Below are positions 1 to 11,510 of a stretch of 64,000 bases of DNA, in pieces. This DNA is from Annulohypoxylon bovei var. microspora. Lineage: Eukaryota > Ascomycota > Sordariomycetes > Xylariales > Hypoxylaceae. The notes below the pieces were generated by a model. That model was given only the letters and a program-made list of their open reading frames with translations, ran no database searches and was not told where the DNA came from. The translations under genes were made by a program, and so were the position numbers. The stretch is taken from assembly GCA_022836615.1 (NCBI GenBank), contig MU405387.1, positions 1 through 64,000 of the forward strand, in the 5' to 3' direction. Positions within the stretch are counted from its first letter, which is position 1. The number at the start of each line of letters is the position of its first letter.

Positions 1-460
1 GTGAGCTAAGGAGTACTTTGATTTGTATGGGGTTTTGTATGGCGAAACATGTACCAATTACGCTCGGACCACCTTCGTTCCTATTATATTTTCTAATAAT
101 ATATTAATTATTTAGTTCAAAAACCCCGAGACAATAACCCCTCATAAATTCGGGGCATATTAAATAATTAAAATAAAAAAATTATAATAATTATTAAATT
201 AATTCATCCATAAAAAATTAAGCCTTTAATTATAACCATGTAATTATAAAATATTACCCTTTTTAACCACAATAATAATAATTCAATTAATTAACCTTTT
301 TATTATTAACCACAAATTATGTATCCAATAATTCATCCCCATTTTTGTGTGACACTTAGCATCATCGTTAAAATCAACTTTGTGAGGTGAGAAAACGGTT
401 ATGGCGGTTGTATGATAAAATCATAAACAAGGCGCGAAGAAAACCCCCCTCGAAATAACC
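1..460. other. AT-rich, gene-free left end (RIP-like)
   Basis: From about 75 to 335 the sequence is almost only A and T, with short runs of TAATTA and TTATTAA and very few CA or TG dinucleotides. No reading frame of interest crosses it. This composition is typical of a repeat eroded by RIP, but no terminal repeat or coding relic is visible, so the original element cannot be named. Confidence 0.5.
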
Positions 461-1161
461 GTTCACTCCTATGATACGATACGTATGTTAAAGGCGGAGC
501 TTTTATACCTTAGGTACGCGTCGTTGATGCTAATGTATTTCGTATACATCTGTACCTTAGGTATCAGGGTATGAATTTGTTTCCTTCCCCATCTTTTGCG
601 GCAGCATTTGCCGTGCATGCAGTAGTTCAGCGAGTTAAAAGGGTAGATTTTATGTTCCTCTTTCGAATTAAGTAAATCGCATTCGTGATCTAACAATTCT
701 AATTGGGTGAGAGGAATCATGCTTAAATCAGTTGCCGGCATTGTTTACAGCCGCTCTGGTATTTGTGCAACTACCTGGATATATTTCGTATCACGTATCC
801 GTATTCGGAAAAGGAAGCATTTTTGATTGGATTTAAACCCTCGGATAAATATCTAATGCTACTAAACATGCAAAACATTACTGTTTCTCATCCTTGTGGG
901 GTTGTAAGAATCTACGTAGGTGGGGAGGCAGATATCATGGGAGTGGGTCAGGCCTGGAAGCTCGTTTAGCAGCTCGGGAGCTATACTTCATGTAGCTACG
1001 TGGAGAGATGAAACAGTAGCCAATGTAGAGGAAAGTTGATAGTATCATCCTGGAATAATTACCTTGAGGAGGGTATAAAGTCTTTTGCATCTCTGCGGGT
1101 TGCATTGCGACGTTTGTGTTCCCAACACTATCTACTTACCCAGGCGTGTACTACATTCAAA

Positions 1162-2874
1162 ATGGAGGCTCTTCATCATGTTCTCCCTGAAGGATTACCT
1201 GTATCCATCCAGGTGGTCATTGTAACCCTAGTGCTTGGTGTTGTCTATTCGCTGGTCACTGCAGATCGACCATTTACTGGATTTCCGGTGTTATCAGTCG
1301 ATGGGAAAACTCCGCAAAAGAGCTGGATGTTTCACGGCAAAGAGACACTGGCAGAAGGCCTACGAAGGGTATGGGATGAATATGATCCTCGTCTAACTAA
1401 CGGCATTCACTAACGCAAGGTGCAGTTCTCCGGTCCGTTCCAAGTCATAACAGGAACCGGTCCAAAGATCGTCCTGCCTAATCAATTTGCGGACGAGCTC
1501 CGCAACCACCCTTCGCTGGACTTCAACAGGGCCTTTTCTAAGGTACATGACCACGCAACTTCTAAGTTATGAGATACTAGGACTCTAGGAGTTACTAACA
1601 TAGTTAGGATTTTCTAGTAAATTACCCAGGCTTCGAAGCTGTGAGGGTAGGCCTAAGTGGAGACGAGTTAATCCAGGAGACGGTACGGGTGAAACTAACT
1701 CAGTCGCTCAACCTGATTACGGGTGACCTTGTGGACGAAACGGCCGACTCACTGCACGTTGTCTTCGGTGAAAGTGAAGAATGGACCACTAGGCGAATCA
1801 GGGATGATATGCTCGAGGTTGTTGCTCGACTTTCGTCGAGAGTGTTTCTGGGAAGAGAGTTATGCCGTAACCGGAGATGGCTCGACATTGCGAAGACTTA
1901 CACGATTGACTCATTCGTAGCATCACGTATCATGCGAGCTGTTCCGTCTATAGTCCGCCCTCTCGTTTATCTGGTGCTACCGCAAGGTTGGTCTTTGCGG
2001 AAAGCCGTTAAAGATGCACGTGATCTCATCGATCCCGAAGTAGCGCGTCGTAAGGCCGCCGTCGATGCAGCCAAGGCGGCAGGCCTGAAGCCGCCCAAGA
2101 CTGCGGACACGATTGGCTGGATGTACGAAGTGGCTAGGGGAAGAGATATTGACTTCGTCGCTGGCCAGCTTTCGCTAACGATGGCCGCTATCCACACGAC
2201 CACGGAGACGAGTTGTTCGGCATTGCTTGATATCTGCGAATATCCCGATGTTGCTCAGCAACTTCGAGAGGAGATCATCCAGGTTATCGGCGAGCACGGC
2301 TGGGCCAAGACTTCGTTATATAAGCTCAAGCTCATGGATAGCTTTTTGAAGGAAGGACAGCGATTCCGCCCGATGAATGCCTGTATGTTTCACGCGACTA
2401 TACCTTTTGGAGGCTTCAGCTAATGAGAAACCAGCTACAATGCATCGGTTCGTTGATAAAGAGGTAAAACTTTCTGACGGCACTATACTACCGCAAAGTT
2501 CGCGCATGATAGTCGCCACGAATTTCATGGATCCCGCCATCTACCCCGAGCCCGAGAAGTTCGATGCAGCCCGGTTCATGAAGATGAGACAACAGCCTGG
2601 CAACGAGAATAGTTGGCAGTTTGTCACGACTAGCGCATCCCATACTCTTTTCGGACACGGACAACACGCTTGCCCAGGAAGATTCTTTGCGTCGAATGAA
2701 GTGAAGGTGGCGCTGTGCCATCTACTGCTCAAATACGACTGGAGATTCGTTCCAGGGGTAGGTAGGCCGGCTCCTCGATGTTTCGAGGGTGGCAACGGTG
2801 TCGACCAAGCAGCGGAAATCCAAGTGCGACGGAGGAAAACAGAGATTGACCTTGATAACACCCAACTGGCCTGA
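1162..2874 (+). CDS. Cytochrome P450 monooxygenase, four exons
   Basis: Membrane-anchored haem-thiolate monooxygenase of 512 aa, the normal length for a fungal microsomal P450. Exons read as 1162-1368, 1426-1542, 1608-2382 and 2435-2874. The introns are 57, 65 and 52 nt, with donors GTATGG, GTACAT and GTATGT, and the joined frame is intact. Residues about 12-33 form the N-terminal membrane anchor. The I-helix oxygen motif A-A-I-H-T-T-T is at 301-307, the ExxR pair is E357/R360, and the haem loop FGHGQHACPG is at 439-448 with Cys446 as thiolate ligand. The segment ITGTGPKIVLPN resembles P450s of the ent-kaurene oxidase / secondary-metabolism type (CYP68-like). The CYP family and substrate cannot be fixed by eye. 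No terpene cyclase, PKS or NRPS is visible nearby, so this is either an orphan P450 or the edge of a cluster outside the window. The second methionine-rich stretch upstream (from 1036) lacks an ATG, so 1162 is preferred. Confidence 0.9.
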
Positions 2875-3402
2875 AGGGTCGTCTTGTATCTTATGGTGAT
2901 AGTTGGTGTATCTTCTTCTTTAACATTACCCCTCCTTCGTTTGTCTCAGCTCAGCCACAACTATCAGCTACTATACTGCACAGACCACAATAAGGTCAAC
3001 GCGCAAGCATTACATCATGGGAGTAAATCTCGTTAGTCGTTACCTGGTACGGAAATACTGAGAGATGGAAGGTACCGATTACTTTCAAGATTGGGAGGAA
3101 GGTGCGAGGCGCAACGACAAGGACATGTGAGATTACATAGTGGAACTAACTACATAACTCTACTTCAATTGAACAAATACAACATCAATTCCCCGATTTC
3201 TTTTTCTTGTCTAACGTCTATTATTGCCTACTACCTACCTACTTAATCCGGCGCGTGTTATCTATAACGCGTTCGTATAAAACTAACAGAGTACGAAAAG
3301 GAGAGATCTCCAATTTCCTCGAAACATTTGTTTGAATGGACTAGAATTTTCCTACTGCTAGACCATATTCGAACATCGAGCTGGAAACCCAATTTCGTTA
3401 CG
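2875..3402. other. Intergenic, P450 to XPG-like gene
   Basis: No gene seen. Mixed composition with pyrimidine-rich patches near 3175-3240 that could belong to the promoter of the downstream gene. Confidence 0.4.
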
Positions 3403-5071
3403 ATGGGTCTCAGAGGGTTTGCGCGTCTTTCTGACTGTAATACTCAAAAATCTAACAGCTGGTATTAGATTTTCCTTGAAGGAGAGAGGGATTAGCGAAA
3501 CCCGCTCGATCTCTAATTGGTCATCTGATCACTTCGACCTCAAGCATAAACCCCTTCGAATTGCTGTCGACCAGGCAAATTGGTGGTGCAAAAATGTGAC
3601 GCCACAAAAAGCAGCCGAGATCCAAAGAAGTACGTGCTTCCCGTACCTACTCTAGCGCCACTCCACAGATGAGGTTGGACATGATCGTGAGCTAATCGAT
3701 TAAACACTGGGCCAGACTGCCCCGGGTCCCATCCAAGAGAGCTCCGTATTCTGGAACGTATATGCTACCTGTTACGAATGAATGTCCAACTTATTTTTGT
3801 GTTCGATGGCCGTAATAAACCTAATAAGAATCGCCCGAAAGGACAGAACTACAGCGAACAAAACGTTGTCCTTCTGAAAGAACTCCTGGATCAACTAGGC
3901 GTTCCCCATCATGAAGCTCCTGGTGAAGCCGAAGCCGAGTGTGCCAGACTTCAAAAACTAGGTGTTGTGGATGCCGTATGGTCTGATGATAGCGATACTT
4001 TTATGTTTGGGTGTGCAACCGTTGTTCAATTTTACAGACCTGAAGGCTCCGAATTCAAGAGCGAGGACAACGTTCTTGTATATACGGCAGCAAGACTTGT
4101 TGAACGTAGCAACCTGTCTAGAGAAGGTATGCTGATGTATGCCATCCTTGTGGGCTGCGACTACGCCGATGGTCTACCCGGTATGGGTACAAGTACTTTC
4201 CTGGAACTTACACGGCACCATAAATTCCCAGAGGCGGCAGCCATATTAGCTACGTCTGTTTCAAATCATCATCAAGGTCTTAGTAAGTGGCGCGCGATAC
4301 TGTTCCACATTGTTAAGGAGACCTTCCCCGGCAAGAACTTCACCATCCCTCCTCCCAATTTTCCAAATCTAAAGGTCCTGGAAAGCTGCAGTTGCCCGAA
4401 CGTTTCTTCAGATGATAAGCTGAAAAAGCTTGTCGGCCATTGGTTCCGTCCGTTTGGACCAAACTTAATCGCACGATAACTATACGTTTCTTCGAAGTTA
4501 TTTTCACTCGAGGAAAAGTCGGTCCTGGCCAATAGATTACTTAATACCTATCGAGCTCAACCATCGTCTTCGAGAAAAGGCTAATGATTTCGACTACGGT
4601 GTCAAAGAGAAGACAGCAATCGGACCTAAGAAGGAAGCAACTATTACAGTAGACCCGTTACTTGTGATCCCGGAACTACTCGATATCTTCTCCCCGGGGT
4701 TTGAATTTGCAAAGGTGGAAGCTACTCTTTTAGATTGCGTCATCCGGAATGCGTTGCCAGATCTCGTTGAGAAGACTACTAAAAAGGTATCAAGAGGAAG
4801 GTCGAAGAAAACCGTTTCTAAGGATAATATGGCCGATCATGCATCATCACGCGACTCTTACGGGAGGGAGTCGCTTGCCGAGCTCCATTTACCAAACAAT
4901 GTCTCGAATAAGAGCGGACGCCCTAAAAAGAGGAATTCGAGCTCGCTCGAGTGTGAGAACAAGTATACTGGAAAAGCCGAAACCGAAGATCCCGTGGCTT
5001 ATAAACGACAGAAAGTCGATATTGCTTCTCTTGCGGATATCACCGTGATTGATTTAACGGAAGCAGATTGA
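3403..5071 (+). pseudogene. XPG/Yen1-type flap endonuclease, frame apparently broken
   Basis: Relative of the XPG/FEN1/GEN1 structure-specific nucleases that cut DNA flaps or Holliday junctions. The N-region (LRIAVDQANWW, about 3556-3590) joins across an 86-nt intron (3630-3715, GTACGT donor) to FVFDGRNKPNK and the XPG-I catalytic block: APGEAEAECARL at 3916-3951, WSDDSDTFMFG at 3979-4011, GCDYADGLPGMG near 4153. The acidic catalytic residues are present. The C-terminal part (WPIDYLIPIELNHRL, then VIPELLDIF) lies in another frame. The upstream frame stops at 4477-4479 and the downstream frame has a stop at 4466-4468, so a +1 shift is needed between 4469 and 4476. A second shift, or an unrecognised intron, is needed between the only plausible ATG (3403, MGLRGF) and the frame used from about 3419. 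The tail has a GRPKKR AT-hook-like patch and ends VIDLTEAD, a SUMO-interaction-like motif. It is a decaying gene unless cryptic introns or sequencing errors explain both breaks. Confidence 0.65.
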
Positions 5072-5553
5072 AATATAGTGCAGGATCTCCGGAAACGACT
5101 GGTATTGGGTGCTATGGGGAGATTTCAAAGAAATCGAACACCTTCCGCCCAAACAGCAACCGTCAAAATTCCGATGAAGCTCTCACTTAATTTGAAAAGT
5201 GGATTCTATAACGATTGGTACCGGTAAGAATTTCGCTTCTCGTTATCCTATTGCTCATACTAATCGTACTTTAGCAGGGGGGAAAGGGGCACAGCAGCCT
5301 TATCTTGTCATCTTGCCAGCATGACGAGGTTACATTAGACTTAGATGATTGGCCTGTTACACCAGATCCCTGATTCCATATTCGGCGGTAAGAGGGCACA
5401 GCTCAGATATAAATGTAAGATCCATTTGGAGTGCTCGATATTTTTTTTCTTCCACATTTCTCATTCCCCAATTGCCCAACCATAATTAAACCATCGTTTC
5501 GCCTACGCTCTCTTGTAGTATTCTCTATCCACAGAACAAGACATCTCTCCAAA
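5072..5553. other. Intergenic and probable 5' leader of the POT transporter
   Basis: No gene seen. A pyrimidine-rich tract (about 5443-5500) just ahead of the ATG at 5554 fits a fungal promoter/5' leader. Confidence 0.4.
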
Positions 5554-7651
5554 ATGGTCTCCCCCGACCAAAGCATCTATCCGGAAAGTTCAAAAATGTC
5601 GGGCACCGAGCCCGACACATATGGCTCTGCGATAGTTGACGCAGAGCCTAGTTCACAGCTACGGTTGGTATTGGCTCAAACTAACAATGTGGGCACTGTT
5701 GCTAATCACGACTTGTTTTCTGCTTGTATAGCCCGGCAGCATTCCGAAATTCGTCGTGAAAACGACCAATCGCTTTTGGATGCGTCACGCAACGATGATG
5801 ACGGTCGCGTGGCTACCGATGACGAAGTGCGCGATCTACTGCACGTGGTCGACCGAATCCCCCTCCGACTCTGGGTAGCATGCCTCGCCGGTATCCTGGA
5901 ACGTTTTGTCTGGTATGGGGCTACTTCCCCTTTGCGTGAGTTGAATCCCTAATCTAGTAGGTAGAGAGTAGAAGCTGACTATTTCATAGAGAACTACCTG
6001 CAAAACGCGCCCGGCGGCGAAATCCCCGGTGCTCTCGGCTTGGGTCAGGCAGCTGCGTCCAATATTGTGAATGCGCTTATGATTGGGTCTTGCATCACTC
6101 CCGTCCCGGCTGCTATTATTGCGGATAGTTGGTTGGGCCGCTACAAGACGATGCTCTATGCTGCTATGTACTGTGGACTCTTTCCTTTGGTCATATTCCT
6201 TACAGTGTAATTTGTTTTAATGGCTAACAGTATTGCAGTATTGAATCTATCGGGGCAACTATCCTATTTGCGACTTCGTTGCCTGTATCTATTGAAGGGG
6301 GAGCTGCTTTGGGCGGGATGATCGTGGGTTGTGTTTTGCTAGCTGTGGGATCAGGCGGGTTCAAGACTACTGTAGTGCCGTTTATTGGTGAGTGGACATA
6401 TTTTGCCATTTTTCTTTTCTTAGAAGCGTGTTGTGGACTAATCTCTTTCAGCCGACCAATATGACGAAACCGACTTTCGAGTCCGCACTCAGAAGACGGG
6501 AGAGAAAACTGTTAGTAGTCGAGAGCTAACCATTACGTATATCTACAACGTGTTCTACTGGTTCGTATAATCTCCCCATTTCTTGAAACATAGAGGCTCT
6601 AACGATTAATATAGGGCTGTCAATATAGTGGGCTTCTTCGCTGATTCCACGCCCCTGTTGGAAAAATATGTTGGTTTCTGGCTCGCCTACTTGATCCCAT
6701 GCTGTTGCCTGTGGTTAGCCCTGATTCCGATTGTTCTTAGCCGCAATCATTTTAGTCAGTTCATCCATTTACTTAACAATATCGTTTAGGGGTTGACCAG
6801 CTAACATACGTTTAGTCCGAACATCACCAACGAGCAATATCATGCCCGAAGTAGCAACCGCCCTACGCTATGGTATATCTGGTGGCTTTAAAATGGATGC
6901 TGCCAAACCAGATGCTCAGTTTCAACGCCACGGTCGCCAAGTTTCCTGGACCGACTCCTTTATCGAGGACATCAAACGCAGTCTTCTAACCTGCCGGGTA
7001 CTGCTCCTTTTCCCCATTCACTGGCTCTGCTATAATCAGACATTCAACAACCTGATCTCCCAAGCTGGGCAGATGGTCACTTACGGCATCCCCAACGACA
7101 TGATGAAAATCACCGGGGCCATTGCCGGTATCATCGTTGCGCCTATCGTTCAGCAAGGTCTATACCCCCTCCTGGCGCAGAAACAAGTCTCATTTAGCCC
7201 GATCGCGCGCATGGTAGTCGGATTCGCCGTTCTGACCCTCTCCATGGTGTACACTACCGTGGTCCAAAAACTCATCTACCAGGCCGGTCCATGTTACGAC
7301 TCACCGCTCACGTGCCCTGCTGCGCACGACCGTACCGTTCCCAACCAGGTCTCGGTGTTCCTTCAAATTCCCATATATTTCGGAGGCGCGATGGCAGAGG
7401 TCTTCTGCTTGACCACTGGCACCGAGTATGCCTACAACAACGCGCCCGAGAGGATGAAGACCCTGGTCCAGGCTATCTGGCTTGCCATGGCGGGTATCGG
7501 GGCGTGCTTGGCTCTAGCGTTTACTCCGCTGACCCGGGATCCGCATTTAGTTACCATGTACGCTATCTTGTCGGGGCTTTTGGGCGGCGCGACTATCTTG
7601 TTGTGGGCGCTCTTTCGGGACGTAGATAAGGTTAAGGATGAAAGTGAATGA
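5554..7651 (+). CDS. POT/PTR2-family proton-coupled oligopeptide transporter, six exons
   Basis: Predicted plasma-membrane importer of di/tripeptides, 597 aa, about 12 membrane segments. Exons read as 5554-5935, 5990-6167, 6239-6387, 6452-6560, 6615-6754 and 6816-7651; all phases agree. The start was chosen at the CAAAATGG context. Family marks: LERFVWYGATSPLQNYL at the first helix, the signature FKTTVVPFIADQYDE (exons 3-4) and YIYNVFYWAVNI (exon 4). A hydrophilic N-terminal extension of about 110 residues precedes helix 1, as in other fungal PTR2 proteins. Odd feature: the family motif ExxERF has Gly in place of the first Glu (G-I-L-E-R-F). That Glu is linked to proton coupling in characterised members, so coupling or substrate range may differ. 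The second intron is placed at 6168-6238 because the alternative donor at 6207 would leave only 32 nt. Confidence 0.9.
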
Positions 7652-8595
7652 CGAACTCAATCATATGGCTAGTGAAGGGGTTGCGAAATACGGAAGTGGG
7701 TGGTGTGGAATGATGGGATCTGGAGGATCAGGTGGCGTAACGGGAGGTTGCGAGCATTGTTAAATTCGTCAAGGAGGGCTCAGTGTGGAGATAAATTGCC
7801 AGGCTGTTTAAATATCATAAAATCCTACCCTACCACTTAGACTTTAACATTCATGAAAAATGAGAATGCTCTAATGTTAGCCTAGTTTAGTGCATTAGAA
7901 TAAGGAGTGACTTTGACCAACCATAGGTACGCAATCAATACCTACTCTACCATTCTCTAATGCTAAATCTCAGAACCGATCCTCTTTACAACGCCGTCAG
8001 ACCCCTTTGTCGGTGTGCTAAATTGAAGACCGTCTGACAGTTCAAGGGGTATGACAATTTCTAATCGAGAGCGTAAGTGCGGCCTAGTTCACAAACCTTT
8101 CAGTAAATCAAGGATTAGTTAAAGAGTCTCGGTGTCTACAGGAGACCTTATGAGAACTTCACGTTTATGTCACGGCTAAGAAATCTTATAACACGAGATA
8201 GGAATTAAGAACTCATTCGTATTCTGAAGGCAAACGCGGGAGCGGCAGAGTAACGGGTTACAGCAAACCAGGCATCCTTGACGTCAAGATACCCAGATCA
8301 AATGTGAAAACAAGTGAAAACAAGCTGCCTGCTCGAGCAAAGATCCTCCACTAGAAACTACGGGTTCTGTTGTCCCGACGATCGATGAAAGGTGCGATGA
8401 AAATCCGTGTGCCACGACCATAGTACTCTTGTTCTAAGTTTTCTCCCCTGATTAAAGAACTCGATATCACTGGGACCGATAGTCCTTCCCCTTTCCCCAT
8501 CCATAGCACGTCCTATGTGTGGTCGTAGGAAAACAAAGCAACAAGTCACTCTCTTAGTGTCTGTCCCCTAGCAAAGTAGAACCCCCCTCGTCCAT
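7652..8595. other. Convergent intergenic region
   Basis: Lies between the 3' ends of the POT transporter and the minus-strand low-complexity gene. No reading frame or repeat worth naming was seen; it presumably holds both transcript ends. Confidence 0.4.
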
Positions 8596-9654
8596 CTAGT
8601 CTTCGTGCGGGTAGAACTCGTTATCGTCTTCCGAATCAAACCCTCGGGCTGCCTCCTCTCTAGCCATCTGATCAGCAAGGATCTGGCGCTTGCGTGAATG
8701 CTTTCTTAGACGCTGTGCTCGGCGAGAGCGATGCGATAACGGCGTTTGAGGACCCATCGGGGAACCCACAGGACTACCTGCCATCTGCTCCTGCTGCTGG
8801 CCATTATACCAGAAATCATCTTGGCTGTATTCGGGTCGGGTTTGCATGGGAGCGTACTGTGCGGTGAAGGTCGGACTATCGACTATAGTCTGGCGAGAGT
8901 CCGTGATGATCTGTCGGCGACTAGGTACAAATGGGCGATCCTGAGAGTCGTTGCTGCTGGAGAAATCGGCTGGCACTTGAAGGCCATGATGTCCAGGGAT
9001 GGTTCGACCCTGAGGCTGCTGAGTGAATCCAGGGGGCGGGCGGATAACTCGGCCCTGAGATTGATGCTGGTCTGCAAAGTCTTCAGATGCCAGGGGCAAG
9101 GGCAAGGAGAGCTCCGAGATCTGTCGGCGATGGCCACGAATGGGAGTATGTACATTGAAGTCATGCTCCTCATGAGTTGGCGGTGGAAGTACCACCTTGG
9201 GGGTGTTAGATGCAATTGATTCCTGGCCGTCTGACTCCGGCTCTGGGCACTGTAGAGCGGTGGTAAGCTTTGAGAAAGGGTAGTCGGCGTCCAGCCATGG
9301 CATGCCCCTACCATAGGCAGGAAAGCCTTGGGTAGCTGTTAAGATATGAGTAAGTTTGTGTTTAGGTAGTTTAGATAGTGTCGAAACATATTACTTACGT
9401 GGACCCTGGGGCTCTTGTGCTGCGCGGTCGCGAACTCGATTCTTTGTAGCAGGGCTCCATCTTAGGGGTTTCTCTCCGGGATGCATGCCAGGGTTCCATC
9501 TTCGAAGTTTCTCTCCAGGATGCGTGTCAGGGTTCCATCTTAGGGGTCTCTCTCCAGGATGCGTGTCAGCATACGAAGGGAACACGAGAGGGAAGTTTCG
9601 AGAACCCTCTGGTCGGCTCTCCTTAGGGACGTCGTAATCCCAGGTTGTAGACAT
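8596..9654 (-). CDS. Low-complexity hypothetical protein with 13-residue repeats
   Basis: Not recognised. Two exons (9654-9399 and 9335-8596) joined across a 63-nt intron with a GTAAGT donor give 331 aa. Residues 30-68 are three tandem copies of a 13-residue unit, D-T-H-P-G-E-K/R-P-L-R-W-N-P, encoded by a 39-bp minisatellite. The middle is rich in Pro, Gln, Ser and Asp and looks disordered. It contains PPPTHEEHDF and a run of RRQIITDSRQTIVDS. The C-terminus has a basic segment (RRAQRLRKHSRKRQ) followed by an acidic tail (DSEDDNEFYPHED). No signal peptide or membrane helix. The basic tail could serve nuclear import or nucleic-acid binding, but that is speculation. Intact frame and clean splice sites argue for a real gene. 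Confidence 0.7.
9450..9566. repeat. 39-bp coding minisatellite, three copies
   Basis: Units at 9450-9488, 9489-9527 and 9528-9566, each starting CAGGG and containing CCATCTT and TCTCTCC. The unit length is 13 codons, so copy-number changes keep the host gene in frame. Copies differ by a few bases each. Confidence 0.9.
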
Positions 9655-10685
9655 GGTGATAATGTCTGTGTAATGGAAACGTAATAAAGTAATGGAATAA
9701 TTTAGTGAGGACGAGATGAGATGACGGGAAAGACTTGAGAAAACAACAACGAGATAAGACGAGAAGTGGTTGATGGTAACGAGATCACTGCAAGAATGAT
9801 GAGGATCGGTTGCGACGATAGGCTTGATTGGTTGATAATTGAAGTATGGGTGTAGGTGGTTACAATTGAGAAAATTGTGGTTGATACGAGCAGAACGCGT
9901 GGAGTCGACGGATTTGACGACGGAACCAAATTATCAATAGGTTAAAGAGGTGTAGAAGTTCTCGTTGGGTAAGTAATCGGAAGTTCTGGGTGCCTGGACA
10001 ACCGCCAGACATCTTCGATATTCTCCACAAATACTAAGATCTTAAGGTTCAAACTTTGAAATTAGGAATTTAAAACGGTGCTGAGGTTTAACTCCAAGGT
10101 TTGGAAGGTTTGGAAGGAAGGAATATTGTAAAAGGGTGGAGTCATAGAGTGGCTTAACGTTGAGTTGGACGCGTTCGATTCTACTAAAGGAAGAACGACC
10201 TAGCGACCTAGCTGGCCGGCAACTAAGAACCGTTAAGAAGGAGTTATTAGGTAAAATATAAAGTGCCTTCCCTAAATACTTGGGTACTTAGGTAGGCACG
10301 TACCTAGGTATGTGCATTCAACCATCGCGCCTTTCTCTTCATTCAGGGGTAAAGCCTGAATAGGGTCGTTCTTTTGTGATTCTAGATACCTGTATTCTTG
10401 GATTCCCGATTTTTAGATCACAAATCTAGGTAGTATAGATTTGACGATAGAGACATCTGTATACCATTAGAACATGAATATGTAGAACCGGGTGCCCATA
10501 CTAATCCATAATACCACCCTGGTAGAGCTACATTTGATAATCTATTTCTATAAAGCTTGAAACGGCTAGGGTTTATGCTTACATATAAACACTATTCTGT
10601 ACCGTGCTAATCTTAGGGTATTTTCTCACGATTATAAATAAAGTTATACAAGTGCACTACTATCAACTCTCGTCGTTATATTTCC
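9655..10685. other. Promoter side of the repeat gene; intergenic
   Basis: No gene seen. Contains a perfect TACCTAGGTA palindrome at 10301-10310 and related half sites nearby (10285-10300). Confidence 0.4.
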
Positions 10686-11510
10686 CTATCCGCGGCCAGG
10701 GATTACCGGCGGAGGCGCAATCCTAGTGTCGAAGACCCGCCGATCGAGGATCTTGAAGTCAAATAGTCTGTCGAGCTCTGCCTTCACTCCTAGCAGCTCT
10801 TCACTCGCCTTCCTGACCTTATCTGGCTGGTTGTCGTCGAGCACATTCAGCTTTACGTTCAATACCCATTTCTGCGCCGAGTCTACTGGTCGAAGATCTG
10901 TAAATGCTGGGAGAGTAGCTACTGGTCGGTTTGGTGACTCTGGTAGGTGATAATATCTGCTAAAGACGAACTCGATGTTATCTCTAACAAAGGAGTAACT
11001 CTCCTGTATCATCTCATTCTTATACCTAATAGTGTTAGCATCAAATTTGGCATAATTGTGGCTAATACAAAGGTAATCTTACTGAAAACCATTATCGGCC
11101 ATAGCTAACGGTAGAGCGGGCTGGTCGGGTATCTCGATCTTCTTCCTTGACGTGACCGGGGTATCTCGGAGGGGATCTGGTAGATCTGTCCATCGTAAGG
11201 TACCAGGCAAAGCATGGAACTCCATCGCGGTTCCTTTTCCGAAATCTTTGTCTGGGAGAACCTCATATGCCACTTGGAGAACATATGATGATCGAGCCAG
11301 CTGATTACTCAACTCCTTCCAGAGCGGTAAGAGACGTGACTGTTGGAATGCGCGCGTGTTCTTGAGAGGTTTCGGCTGTGGCTGGCCGTGAAAGAATAGA
11401 ATGCGGTGGACAGACCGGCGCGCCGTCATCCACGTCAAGCCCTGAAATACCGCGCATGTCATCGAGAAGTCGGCATCCTTGACGGATGCGGTTAAGAATA
11501 GCTCACGCAT
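10686..11510 (-). CDS. med18: Mediator of RNA polymerase II subunit 18 (Med18/Srb5)
   Basis: Head-module subunit of the Mediator complex, acting in the nucleus to link activators to RNA polymerase II. Exons 11510-11083 and 11025-10686 with a 57-nt intron (GTAAGA donor) give 255 aa. The sequence follows the fungal Med18 pattern: MRELFLTASVKDADF at the N-terminus, then FQGLTWMTARRSVHR, SSYVLQVAYEV, PGTLRWTDLPDPLRDTP, and ENGFQ-like NGFQYKNEMIQESYSFVRDN spanning the splice, ending in the beta-barrel strand with WVLNVKLNVLDD. Both splice halves fit the family without gaps. Expected to be constitutive. Confidence 0.88.

Noticed and set aside
1369..1425. Ending intron 1 of the P450 at 1419 instead of 1425
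   Set aside because: Both keep frame, but the later acceptor gives GLRRFSGPFQVITG, which fits the family better than an extra Val-Gln.
6207..6238. A 32-nt intron in the POT transporter
   Set aside because: Too short for a normal fungal intron; the donor at 6168 gives a 71-nt intron with a good branch site and a better family match.
7996..8050. Interleaved short inverted repeats (GTCAGA/TCTGAC and ACCCCTT/AAGGGGT)
   Set aside because: The two pairings interleave and are too short to support a structured RNA claim.
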